Positions 1-7,745 of a DNA stretch of 52,050 nt are shown piece by piece; the first letter of the stretch is position 1; every line of letters begins with the position of its first letter. A program made the translations under genes and the position numbers. A model generated the notes under the pieces. That model saw only the letters and a program-made list of their open reading frames with translations, was not told the DNA's origin and did no database searches. Origin of the DNA: Bacteroidales bacterium (GTDB lineage Bacteria > Bacteroidota > Bacteroidia > Bacteroidales > VadinHA17); NCBI GenBank assembly GCA_024762655.1, contig JANTHB010000012.1:1-52050 (forward strand). The letters are read 5' to 3'.

Positions 1-269
1 TCTGTTGTGGGCGTTGGAGATTTGAGGAGAGCTGCCTCTAGTACGAGAGGACCGAGGCGGACAAACCTCTAGTGTACCTGTTGTGGCGCCAGCTGCATCG
101 CAGGGTAGCTATGTTTGGAAGAGATAAGTACTGAAAGCATCTAAGTACGAAGCTCCCTCCAAGATGAGATCTCCTTTAAGGGTCGTTAAAGACGATGACG
201 TTGATAGGCTGCAGGTGTAAAGGCAGTAATGTCACAGCCGAGCAGTACTAATTACCCGTAAGCTTTCCA
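1..269 (+). rRNA. rrl: 23S ribosomal RNA, 3' end (partial)
   Basis: This is the last ~270 nt of 23S rRNA, cut by the window edge. The sarcin-ricin loop (AGTACGAGAGGACCG, about 39-53) is present and is the universal binding site of elongation factors. The 3' domain continues to about 269 (GTACTAATTACCCGTAAGC near 244-263), corresponding to the E. coli end region GTACTAATGAACCGTGAGG. The exact mature 3' end cannot be fixed from sequence alone. A 5S gene follows about 70 nt downstream, in normal rRNA operon order. Confidence 0.97.
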
Positions 270-339
270 ACAGCATGAAACTTTTACACTTTCTTCCAAT
301 ATGTTAAGATATTATCCCGCTCCTTTGCGGGAATGTCTT

Positions 340-446
<107 letters not shown>

Positions 447-452
447 TTTTTC

Positions 453-488
453 AAAACCTCTGACCAAACGGTCAGAGGTTTTTTTTTT
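453..488 (+). terminator. Intrinsic terminator of the rRNA operon
   Basis: A perfect 13-bp stem (453-465 with 470-482) with a 4-nt AAAC loop runs into an uninterrupted T tract to 488. It lies about 10 nt after the 5S gene. This is a textbook factor-independent terminator and closes the rrn operon. Confidence 0.93.
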
Positions 489-551
489 GCCTGACTGCCC
501 CCCTTTGCACCCAAATGAAACGATAACCGTGCATATTCTTCCCTCTTTTTC

Positions 552-559
552 TATATTTG
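552..559 (+). promoter_or_regulatory. -7 box of the porin promoter
   Basis: TATATTTG matches the Bacteroidota -7 consensus TAnnTTTG exactly. No clear TTG -33 box is seen. The expected transcription start, about 7 nt after the box, is near 566, almost on the start codon at 569, so the mRNA may be nearly leaderless. Confidence 0.6.
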
Positions 560-568
560 TGATCTGTG

Positions 569-2542
569 ATGAAAAGATTACCTGCCATATTCCTGCTTCT
601 GCTTCTGCTTCCCTGGTTCCCGGCTGCCGGCCAGGTAAACGATACGGTAAAAACGGAAAAAACCGGTCAAAAGGTGATCGCCTGGTTGCTGAATGAAGAT
701 TCCCGTATCCTTCCGGCCGCCAGAGACACCGGTGTCGCCGGCTTTGAAGTGTTCGACCCGGCTTATCTGTTTTACCGTTATCCCATAAAAACCGGAAATA
801 TCGTTTCTCCTGCCTTTTCAGCAAGTTTTGTCGAATGGCCCGGACAGGAAGACGATTTTTTCCTGAGATATTACAAACCCTATATCTTCAACCCCGAGAA
901 ACAGATCTATTACCGTGCACGAACCCCTTTTACACAGGCTACTTATACATCCGGCGGACAGAAAGTGAATCAGGAACAAATTCTCGATGTGATACATACG
1001 CAGAATGTGAACAAAGCCCTCAACTTCGGTCTGGTGATGAATTTTCTCAGCGGCGAGGGACAATATAACCTGCAGAAACAAAAGAAAAAAACTTTCGGGT
1101 TCTTTGGCAGTTACCTGGGAAAGAACTATGCCGTATTCGGACATGTCAGCGTGAATAATATTCAGGCTGAAGAAAACGGAGGTATTCTGTCCAGGAGTTT
1201 TCTGGAGACGAATAAACCCGAAGATGTACCGGTGAAACTGGGGATTGAGAACAAAGCCTATACCCGGGTGACGAATATGAATTTTCAGATACTAAATTAT
1301 TATGCATTCGGAAAATTCGGAACCGAGAGAAGAGATACTTCGGCCCGTGAACCCGACACTGATGAGCCCCGGCTGCCCGAGGGTTGGGGACGCCTGACCT
1401 ATAAACTGAAATATGAAAGCGCCGGCCATTCCTATACCGATCATGATCCCGTATCCGGGTTTTACAGGAACATATTTTACGATTCTTTGCTGACCCTCGA
1501 TACTGCCTGGTATCGTCAGTGGGAAAATGAGGTGGCCCTGGAACTGCAGAGTAATCCCGAACATAAATTTTCGTTAGGCAGCCGGTTTGGGTTACGCAAC
1601 GAAATGCAGAAATATGCAGAAAACGGAAGGACGGATACGCTTATTAACGAGCGTAAAGGAGATACGTTGATAACCGATATCCATGATCATTACATTGGGA
1701 ATACCGCAGTCTTCGGGGAAATATTCAATAGCATAGGGGGGCGTTTTCAGTGGAAAGCCTGGGGTAGCCTGTACCTGCTAGGATATAAATCCGGCAACAC
1801 CGAAATGCACGGGACGATGCAAAAGATTGTGGGAAAAGAAAAAAATCTTCTGACCATGAGCCTGTACGGGGATTTTACCCTGAAGAGGCCCGTGTATCGC
1901 ATGAATCATTTTTCATCGAATCATTTTGTCTGGGACAATGATTTTAAATTTATGAAGAACCTTACCGGCGGGATCCGGTTTCAGGCTCCTGTGCGACATG
2001 CAGGTTTGCAACTCCAGATGAGTTTATTAAATCAATACGTTTACTTTGACACCCTGGCCATGCCCGACCAGCACGACGGCACCATCGTTTTATATAATCT
2101 TGAGCTGAACAAGGATTTTTATCTCTGGAAATTTTCTTTTCAAAACCACATTTGCCTGCAACAAAGCAGCCAGCCGCTCGTCCTGCCCCTGCCTTTGTTC
2201 CTCTTCCGGAATTCAACCGCTTTCAATCATACTTTTCATTTTAAAAGTACCGGCGGAACTTTACAAATCCAATTGGGACTTGACCTGTATTTCCAGAGCT
2301 CCTGGTACGGATATGCATATATGCCGGCTACGGGACAGTTTTATGTGCAGCAAAAAACCAGGATCGGAAATTATCCTTTTATGGATGCCTATCTCAATAT
2401 GAAAGTTCAAAGAACACGGTTCTTTTTCAAGGTTCAACATTTTTCTTCGGCATGGTTCGGTCCGGATTATTTTACGGTGGTCGACTATCCCATGAATCAA
2501 TTGTTTCTGAAAATGGGCGTTTCCTGGACATTTTATGATTAA
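569..2542 (+). CDS. Putative outer-membrane porin (Porin_10-like family)
   Basis: The product is a 657-aa secreted protein with an N-terminal signal peptide (MKRLPAIF followed by a Leu run, cleaved near AAGQ) and a body rich in alternating aromatic/polar strands. It ends in the aromatic C-terminal strand GVSWTFYD, typical of an outer-membrane beta-barrel. Length and composition fit the Bacteroidota putative porin family (Porin_10); substrate is unknown. A GTG sits directly before the ATG (566); I chose the ATG at 569 because the signal peptide begins there. The gene overlaps the next by 8 bp, so the two are likely one transcript. The family call rests on pattern recognition, not a search. Confidence 0.8.
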   Translation: MKRLPAIFLLLLLLPWFPAAGQVNDTVKTEKTGQKVIAWLLNEDSRILPAARDTGVAGFEVFDPAYLFYRYPIKTGNIVSPAFSASFVEWPGQEDDFFLRYYKPYIFNPEKQIYYRARTPFTQATYTSGGQKVNQEQILDVIHTQNVNKALNFGLVMNFLSGEGQYNLQKQKKKTFGFFGSYLGKNYAVFGHVSVNNIQAEENGGILSRSFLETNKPEDVPVKLGIENKAYTRVTNMNFQILNYYAFGKFGTERRDTSAREPDTDEPRLPEGWGRLTYKLKYESAGHSYTDHDPVSGFYRNIFYDSLLTLDTAWYRQWENEVALELQSNPEHKFSLGSRFGLRNEMQKYAENGRTDTLINERKGDTLITDIHDHYIGNTAVFGEIFNSIGGRFQWKAWGSLYLLGYKSGNTEMHGTMQKIVGKEKNLLTMSLYGDFTLKRPVYRMNHFSSNHFVWDNDFKFMKNLTGGIRFQAPVRHAGLQLQMSLLNQYVYFDTLAMPDQHDGTIVLYNLELNKDFYLWKFSFQNHICLQQSSQPLVLPLPLFLFRNSTAFNHTFHFKSTGGTLQIQLGLDLYFQSSWYGYAYMPATGQFYVQQKTRIGNYPFMDAYLNMKVQRTRFFFKVQHFSSAWFGPDYFTVVDYPMNQLFLKMGVSWTFYD

Positions 2543-4001
2543 TTTTTATAATTTAGTGGTAGTGATCCGGAAAAACCATAGCAGATATTTCTTTCTGATT
2601 TTCCTCCTGCTGCCGTTGTTGTATGTGTCTGACAGTTGCAGAGACATTACAAAACAGAGAAAAAAGGAAGAAGTTATTCATCGTGACTGGCCTGAGATCC
2701 GTTCGCGGGGGAAACTGGTTGCCCTGACCGATTTTAATTCTACCGATTACTTTATCTACCGGGGAGAACCCATGGGCTACCAGTATGAGTTACTCAAAGC
2801 TTTGTCACAATATCTGAATATCAATCTTGAGATCAAGGTGGAGAACGATCTGGAAAAAGGGTTCCAGATGCTGGAAGAAGGAGAATGCGATATCGTCGCC
2901 ATCAATCTGGCCGTCACGAAAGACCGGAAATCCCGGATAAAATTCACAAAACCCATTGGCCAGACACGACAGGTTCTGGTGCAACGCAAGCCCCCGGGAT
3001 GGCAGAAAATGACCCGGGATAAAATCAATGATCTTCTCATCCGTAACCCGATCGATCTGGCCGGGAAAACCGTGTATGTCCAGAAGAATTCCTCTTTTGT
3101 TGTCCGGCTCAGGCACCTCTCGGATGAGATCGGTGATAGTATCCATATCATAGAGGTGGACGAGGAAATGGAGAAACTTATAAAGCTTGTGGTTAAGGGA
3201 GAAATAGATTATACCGTGGCGGATGAGAATGTGGCCCGGGTTAACCAGACCTATTATCCTAGCCTGGATGTCTCCACCCCCGTGAGTTTTCCGCAAAACC
3301 TGGCCTGGGCCGTAAGAAAACAAGGATCGGAACAACTGTTGAATATGGTGGACACATGGATCGGAAAATACCGGAAGACGTTGGATTACGCACTGATCTA
3401 CAACAAATACTTTAAGAACCCCAAATCAAAGGTGCGGGTGAAAAGTGATTATTTTGTGATAGGAAACGGGAAAATATCTCCCTATGATTCGCTGATAAAG
3501 CAATACAGCGATTCGTTGGGGTGGGACTGGTTGTTGCTGGCATCAATGATCTACCAGGAGTCTCATTTTCAGAAGGAAATCGTTTCATGGGCCGGAGCCA
3601 AAGGGCTGATGCAATTAATGCCTTCTCTCATTGAAAGATATAATGTGCATGATCCTTTTTCCCCGGAAGAGAATGTACGTGCCGGGGTAAAATACCTGCG
3701 GTGGCTGGAAGAATTTTTTACGGACCGGATCCCAAACCAGGATACCATGGTTTGTTTTGTTCTGGCATCTTATAATACGGGCCTGGGTCATGTGCTGGAT
3801 GCCAGGAGTCTGGCACGCAAATTCGGTGAGAATCCCGATTCGTGGGGAGATGTCAGTAATTACCTGTTGGCTTTGTCAGATCAGAAATATTTTCTGGATC
3901 CGGAGGTGAAATATGGCTACTGCCGGGGCGATGAACCGGTAAATTATGTGGAGCAAATCCTGGACAGGTATGAGCATTATAAGAATATTGTCAAGGAATA
4001 G
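2535..4001 (+). CDS. MltF-like lytic transglycosylase with solute-binding domain
   Basis: The 488-aa product has an N-terminal hydrophobic signal/anchor (about 18-34), a periplasmic solute-binding type-3 domain (about 50-290, with GYQYELLKALSQYL and DIVAINLAVTKDRKS), then an SLT lysozyme-like domain (about 310-450). The catalytic glutamate is E342 in YQESHF, followed by the family motif AKGLMQLMPS. This is the MltF architecture: it cleaves the MurNAc-GlcNAc bond of peptidoglycan to give 1,6-anhydro-MurNAc ends, and the binding domain senses muropeptides in known MltF. Its start codon lies inside the end of the porin gene (8-bp overlap), implying translational coupling. A Cys near residue 35 lacks a good lipobox, so lipidation is doubtful. 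Confidence 0.88.
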   Translation: MINFYNLVVVIRKNHSRYFFLIFLLLPLLYVSDSCRDITKQRKKEEVIHRDWPEIRSRGKLVALTDFNSTDYFIYRGEPMGYQYELLKALSQYLNINLEIKVENDLEKGFQMLEEGECDIVAINLAVTKDRKSRIKFTKPIGQTRQVLVQRKPPGWQKMTRDKINDLLIRNPIDLAGKTVYVQKNSSFVVRLRHLSDEIGDSIHIIEVDEEMEKLIKLVVKGEIDYTVADENVARVNQTYYPSLDVSTPVSFPQNLAWAVRKQGSEQLLNMVDTWIGKYRKTLDYALIYNKYFKNPKSKVRVKSDYFVIGNGKISPYDSLIKQYSDSLGWDWLLLASMIYQESHFQKEIVSWAGAKGLMQLMPSLIERYNVHDPFSPEENVRAGVKYLRWLEEFFTDRIPNQDTMVCFVLASYNTGLGHVLDARSLARKFGENPDSWGDVSNYLLALSDQKYFLDPEVKYGYCRGDEPVNYVEQILDRYEHYKNIVKE

Positions 4002-4030
4002 GGAGATCACTACGATACTCATTCCCTGAT

Positions 4031-5275
4031 TTATTCATAGCGAATGGTCTTGACGGGAGAGATACGGGAGATCAGGTAAGATGGAAGGATGAGGATCAGA
4101 ACGATAATCAGTAAAGTCCCTGCGTTAAGTCCCAGGATCATAAGCGGATCAAAGCGGATCGGTACGGTAGTCAGGTAATATGTTTCCGGATTAAGAGGGA
4201 TCAGGCTGAAATGTTTCTGAAGATAGCATAATCCCAGGCCGATCAGGTTGCCCCAGAAAAGGCCTTTGGTCACCAGCCACGCCGACTGGTACAGGAATAC
4301 CTTCCGGATATTCCAGCTGGTAGCGCCCAGGGCTTTCAGTATCCCGATCATATTCATCCTTTCCAGGATGATGATCAGCAGGCCGGAGATCATATTGAAC
4401 CCTGCTACCAGCAGCATCAGGACCAGAATGATCCAAACGTTAAGGTCCTGCAGGTTCAGCCAGTCGAATATCTGGGGGTATTTATCGCGGATGGTTTCGA
4501 CCCGCAAGCGGGTTTGGTCTTTTGAGAAGGATGTTCCTACTACCTTCCTGACGATCCAGGACATCTTATCCAGATTACGGAAATGATCCACGGTCACTTC
4601 AAAGCCGCTAACCTGATCCGGTTCCCAGTTGTTGAGGTGTTGGATATGTTTGATGTCGGCCAGAATAAACCGCTTGTCAAAATCTTCCAGGCTGGTCTCG
4701 TAGATGCCCGAAACGGTAAAACGGCGCATACGGGGAGGATCCTGGACAAAATACATCACAAAAGAATCGTCTGTTTTCAGCTCGAGCAGATCGGAAAGAC
4801 TTTTTGAGATCAACACTTTGTTGGAAACGCCCGAATCGGACACGTGAAAGATCGTTCCATCCACCAGGTTCTCCCTGAAAAAATGCCAGTCAAAATCCGG
4901 ACCTATTCCTTTTAGCACCACCCCCTGGATCTCTTTTTTTGTTTTAATGATGCCTGCCTTGATCCCGAAAACCTGGATATGCCGGATCCCCGGGATCTCT
5001 TCGAGGGAAGGATAGAAAGGTTGTTTTACACGTACCGGTTCCGTTTCATAGGAAGAATTTGTGTCATAGTTGATGATCTGGATATGAGAGCCGAAACCCA
5101 CCACCTTTGACCTGATTTCCTGCTTAAAGGCTGTCACGATAGCTGTAGCAATGATCATCACTGCCAGACCGAGGGCGATACCCAGCACAGCTATTTTAAT
5201 CACAGGCCGTGAAATTCGCTGGCCGGGACCCCTTCCGGTGACAATCCTTTTTGCAATAAACAGTTCAGTGTTCAA
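4031..5275 (-). CDS. LolC/LolE-type ABC transporter permease (FtsX family)
   Basis: The 414-aa inner-membrane protein starts NTELFIAKRIV, a typical LolC/E beginning, followed by a first TM helix (IAVLGIALGLAVMIIATAIV). A large periplasmic domain and three C-terminal TM helices follow, ending PVKTIRYE, the FtsX-permease C-terminus. LolCDE extracts lipoproteins from the inner membrane for delivery to the outer membrane. I place the start at TTG 5275: a perfect -7 box lies 25 nt upstream (5300-5307), and the frame upstream carries a non-conserved 42-residue extension. No ATPase is adjacent; a LolD-like ATPase lies at 45927-46583. It converges on the MltF-like gene with only 29 bp between. Confidence 0.85.
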   Translation of the reverse strand: MNTELFIAKRIVTGRGPGQRISRPVIKIAVLGIALGLAVMIIATAIVTAFKQEIRSKVVGFGSHIQIINYDTNSSYETEPVRVKQPFYPSLEEIPGIRHIQVFGIKAGIIKTKKEIQGVVLKGIGPDFDWHFFRENLVDGTIFHVSDSGVSNKVLISKSLSDLLELKTDDSFVMYFVQDPPRMRRFTVSGIYETSLEDFDKRFILADIKHIQHLNNWEPDQVSGFEVTVDHFRNLDKMSWIVRKVVGTSFSKDQTRLRVETIRDKYPQIFDWLNLQDLNVWIILVLMLLVAGFNMISGLLIIILERMNMIGILKALGATSWNIRKVFLYQSAWLVTKGLFWGNLIGLGLCYLQKHFSLIPLNPETYYLTTVPIRFDPLMILGLNAGTLLIIVLILILPSYLISRISPVKTIRYE

Positions 5276-5299
5276 CCCGGTGATTCTTTTAATTCCCTG

Positions 5300-5307
5300 C
5301 AAATGTA
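5300..5307 (-). promoter_or_regulatory. -7 box for the LolC/E-type permease
   Basis: The minus strand reads TACATTTG, an exact TAnnTTTG match. The predicted start of transcription lies near 5293, giving a leader of about 18 nt to the TTG start at 5275. This excludes translation from the longer upstream reading frame. Confidence 0.6.
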
Positions 5308-5486
5308 AAAAAACTTTCGACCTCCACCCCCAACTCTCTTCATCCGTCCCTGTTGCCCGGACAAAGGACCATGAGGGGTGGTCATGATACGTTAAATACA
5401 TGATAGCCGGGGATTATTGCAATAAATCTGCGTTTTTTTGAATTCTTGTTCCCGCAAAACAAAAAAGAACGCAAAATATTTACTTA

Positions 5487-5500
5487 ATTTGTCAACAAAT
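5487..5500. promoter_or_regulatory. Palindromic site ATTTGT-CA-ACAAAT upstream of namZ
   Basis: A 6-2-6 perfect inverted repeat sits 18 nt before the namZ start. Its core TTGTCAACAA recurs 17 nt before glmM (35247-35256). In both places the motif follows a degraded -7-like sequence (ATTTG/TTTTG), so it may be an operator or a shared start-site context. The function is inferred only. Confidence 0.35.
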
Positions 5501-5518
5501 ATTTTTACCTGATTCAAC

Positions 5519-6709
5519 ATGTTGAGTACATTTAAAAAAATTGCAGGAATGATTCTTCTCACTGCGTTTGCCATATCTTCCACTTCTTATTCCCGCACAC
5601 CTGTTTTACCGGGATCCTATGATATCCAGGCTTATCTGCCTTTGATAAAAGGGAAGAAGATTGCCATCATTGCCAATCAAACTTCTGTGATCGACGGGGT
5701 ACACCTCGTGGACACCCTCTTGTCCCTTGGCGCTGATATCAGTAAAATCTTCTGTCCGGAACACGGATTCAGGGGTGAGGTGGCTGAAGGACTTACCGTA
5801 AAAGACCAGGTTGATACCAGGACAGGATTGCCCATCGTTTCTTTGTATGGGAAACGCAAAAAACCGCTTCCTTCAGATTTGGAGGGTGTTGATATCGTTA
5901 TTTATGATATTCAGGATGTGGGAGTTCGCTTTTATACCTATATCTCCACCCTGCATCTGGTGATGGAAGCCTGTGCCGAACAGGGAAAACAGGTGCTTGT
6001 GCTTGACCGGCCCAATCCCAACGGTTTTTATATTGACGGTCCGGTGCTTGACACAGCTTATCGTTCTTTTGTCGGGATGGATCCCATACCGGTGGTTTAT
6101 GGCATGACCCCCGGAGAATATGCAAAAATGGTGAACGGGGAAGGATGGCTGGCCGGAGGGGTGCAGTGTGACCTGACCGTGATCCCTTGCCGGCATTATA
6201 CACACAAAACCTATTACGAACTACCTGTAAAACCCTCCCCGAACCTGCCTACGATGCGATCGGTTTATTTATATCCGTCGCTCTGTTTTTTCGAAGGAAC
6301 CATAATGAGCATTGGTAGGGGGACGGACTTCCCTTTTGAAGTATACGGGCATCCGGATTATCCGGATCATATGTTCTCTTTTACCCCGGAGTCTAAGCCC
6401 GGAGCCAGTGTAAATCCCAAATATAAAGGACAAACCTGTTACGGGGTAGATCTGAGAAACATCCCTGTGCGGTTTTTGAGAGATAATAAACACCTGATAC
6501 TGGACTGGCTGATAGATGCCTGGAAGGAAATGGGAAAACGTGATGATTTTTTCAATGCTTATTTTGTTAAACTGGCAGGAACCGCTCCGTTGGAGCAACA
6601 GATCGAAGCCGGAAAAGACAAATATACCATCCGCTGGTCGTGGGAAAAAGATATTGACAAATTTAAAAAGATCAGAAAAAAATATCTGCTTTATCCGGAT
6701 TTTGAATAA
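5519..6709 (+). CDS. namZ: DUF1343 / NamZ-type exo-beta-N-acetylmuramidase
   Basis: The 396-aa protein has a signal peptide (MLSTFKKIAGMILLTAFAISS) and then the DUF1343 fold: KKIAIIANQTSV, FCPEHGFRG, IYDIQDVGVRFYTYISTLH and VLDRPNPNG are highly characteristic. Characterised NamZ enzymes remove MurNAc from the non-reducing end of peptidoglycan fragments, in the cell-wall recycling/turnover pathway, and act outside the cytoplasm. Length is normal for the family. The gene is divergent from the LolC/E-type permease and is followed by a long non-coding stretch, so it is probably monocistronic. The start codon lies within a 10-nt palindrome CAACATGTTG. Confidence 0.88.
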   Translation: MLSTFKKIAGMILLTAFAISSTSYSRTPVLPGSYDIQAYLPLIKGKKIAIIANQTSVIDGVHLVDTLLSLGADISKIFCPEHGFRGEVAEGLTVKDQVDTRTGLPIVSLYGKRKKPLPSDLEGVDIVIYDIQDVGVRFYTYISTLHLVMEACAEQGKQVLVLDRPNPNGFYIDGPVLDTAYRSFVGMDPIPVVYGMTPGEYAKMVNGEGWLAGGVQCDLTVIPCRHYTHKTYYELPVKPSPNLPTMRSVYLYPSLCFFEGTIMSIGRGTDFPFEVYGHPDYPDHMFSFTPESKPGASVNPKYKGQTCYGVDLRNIPVRFLRDNKHLILDWLIDAWKEMGKRDDFFNAYFVKLAGTAPLEQQIEAGKDKYTIRWSWEKDIDKFKKIRKKYLLYPDFE

Positions 6710-6745
6710 CAAGAAAAAAGCTCCCTGCGGGAGCGAAATTAAGTT

Positions 6746-6836
6746 GAAATTAGCTCGCTGCGCTCACGTAATTAGCTCCCGTTGGTCGCGAAATTAGGTG
6801 GAAATTAGCTGCTCGCAGGCTCGCAGCGTAATTAAG
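6746..6836. repeat. Interspersed element, copy A (AAATTA-bounded GC words)
   Basis: The sequence alternates AAATTA/TAATTA boxes with GC-rich words such as GCTCGCTGCGCTC and GCTGCTCGCAGGCTCGCAGC. A shorter copy in the same orientation lies at 9327-9383, just after blaR. Copy A carries an extra internal module (about 6777-6805). The two copies bracket the blaI-blaR pair. Confidence 0.75.
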
Positions 6837-6838
6837 TT

Positions 6839-6893
6839 GTCATATGGTAGTCATTCGGTGGTCATTCGGTAGTCATATAATAGTCATACAGTT
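6839..6893. repeat. Five tandem 11-bp units (GTCATnnnGTn)
   Basis: Units begin at 6839, 6850, 6861, 6872 and 6883 with no spacer, e.g. GTCATTCGGTG then GTCATTCGGTA. Two further units lie at 6950-6971 and degenerate ones at 9387-9408. A unit length of 11 bp is about one helical turn. Confidence 0.75.
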
Positions 6894-7270
6894 GTTTCAA
6901 TCATTTATGCATTTACGTATTCGAGCTTCGCGCATCGCGCTTCCTGTCGGTCATACAGTGGTCATCCAGTAAATAAGGTTGGAGGGTGGAGTGCCTGGAG
7001 TGCCTAAAGTTAGGAGTCTTCCCTTTTCAATCATTCAATCATTTGCTCTACGCTCTACGCACCAAGCTCTAAGCAAGATTCACCCAGCATCCAGTACCCA
7101 GTACCTTCTTACGCATTTACGCATTCCATCGTTCACCCCTTGAATGTCAAAGGAAGATTAGTAAAAAGAAATCTTGTTAAACCCTGATTGCGCAATAGGG
7201 AATTGTTTAGAAATATCTATTGCTGATTTTGGGTTAAGTTATTGAAAAGCAATGGGAAATAAGTGAAATG

Positions 7271-7322
7271 CTAAAAAAATAGTGAAAAAACTATAAAAAT
7301 AGTTGAATAACTAAAAATATAG
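7271..7322. promoter_or_regulatory. Triple dyad CTA-N6-TAG, likely BlaI operators
   Basis: Three 12-bp dyads, CTA-N6-TAG, start at 7271, 7291 and 7311, exactly 20 bp apart. The middle one is the best (AACTAT-AAAA-ATAGTT, 7289-7304). The second abuts the -33 TTG and the third fills the spacer before the -7 box. This is the expected place for repressor dimers of the BlaI/MecI type, which bind short dyads over their own promoter. Binding is inferred. Confidence 0.65.
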
Positions 7323-7333
7323 TAGTATATTTG
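7303..7333 (+). promoter_or_regulatory. Promoter of blaI-blaR (TTG-N20-TATATTTG)
   Basis: TTG at 7303-7305 and TATATTTG at 7326-7333 are 20 nt apart, a full match to the Bacteroidota promoter pattern. Transcription should start near 7340, 25 nt before the blaI ATG. Two of the three dyads overlap or touch this promoter. Confidence 0.75.
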
Positions 7334-7364
7334 TTCTGTAAGAAAGGTAATTAAAAAAGGTTTT

Positions 7365-7745
7365 ATGAAAACACTTACAAAAGCGGAAGAGGAGGTGATG
7401 GTGATCCTGTGGGATCTGGAACGGGCGCTGGTGCGTGACATCCTGGAGCGTCTGCCGGACCCCAAACCGGCGTACAACACGGTGTCTACCGTCGTGCGTG
7501 TACTGGAGAAAAAGGGCTTTGTCGGACACAAGTCTTACGGTACCACGAACGAGTATTATCCCCTGGTCCCCAAAAAAGAATATACGAAATTCCGTTTCGG
7601 GGAATTCATGGAGAAGTATTTCAACAACTCTTTCTCCCAGTTGGCCTCATTTTTTACGAAGGAGAATGATCTTTCGCTGCAGGAACTGGAGCGGATCATG
7701 CAGGAGGTGAGGGAGGAGATCAAAAACAAGGAGGATAAATCATGA
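7365..7745 (+). CDS. BlaI/MecI/CopY-family transcriptional repressor
   Basis: The 126-aa cytoplasmic protein has the family winged helix: LTKAEEEVMVILWDLE, ILERLPDPKPAYNTVSTVVR (recognition helix region) and VLEKKGFVGHK, followed by a C-terminal dimerisation helix region. BlaI/MecI repressors bind short dyads and are inactivated by cleavage triggered by a BlaR-type membrane peptidase. The dyads and promoter just upstream suggest autoregulation. It overlaps the M56 peptidase gene by 4 bp (ATGA). No beta-lactamase gene is in the window, so the regulated genes are unknown; cell-wall or envelope stress is a reasonable guess. Confidence 0.92.
   Translation: MKTLTKAEEEVMVILWDLERALVRDILERLPDPKPAYNTVSTVVRVLEKKGFVGHKSYGTTNEYYPLVPKKEYTKFRFGEFMEKYFNNSFSQLASFFTKENDLSLQELERIMQEVREEIKNKEDKS

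Larger units (their letters stand above)
6710..7364. repeat. Gene-free repeat mosaic upstream of blaI
   Basis: There is no credible gene here. The first part holds a short hairpin (6720-6734, GCTCCC/GGGAGC), an element also present at 9327-9397, and five tandem 11-bp units. Then come clusters in which a 7-9-nt word is used twice in a row (GGAGTGCCT, CAATCATT, GCTCTAC, CCAGTACC, ACGCATT) up to about 7130. From 7140 the composition becomes AT-rich. This part holds an imperfect dyad (7177-7184 with 7231-7237, inner CAATAG/CTATTG), the perfect palindrome ATTGCGCAAT (7187-7196), and finally the blaI promoter. I recognise no known repeat family. Confidence 0.7.

Noticed and set aside
4002-4030. Bidirectional terminator between the MltF-like gene and the LolC/E-type gene
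   Set aside because: Only a 5-bp AGGGA/TCCCT pairing is found in a 29-bp gap.
5276-5401. N-terminal extension of the LolC/E-type protein
   Set aside because: It would start upstream of a perfect -7 box, has no family-like sequence, and the TTG at 5275 gives the normal length.
6839-6971. Repeats resembling a CRISPR array
   Set aside because: Units are only 11 bp, have no spacers, and no cas gene is near.
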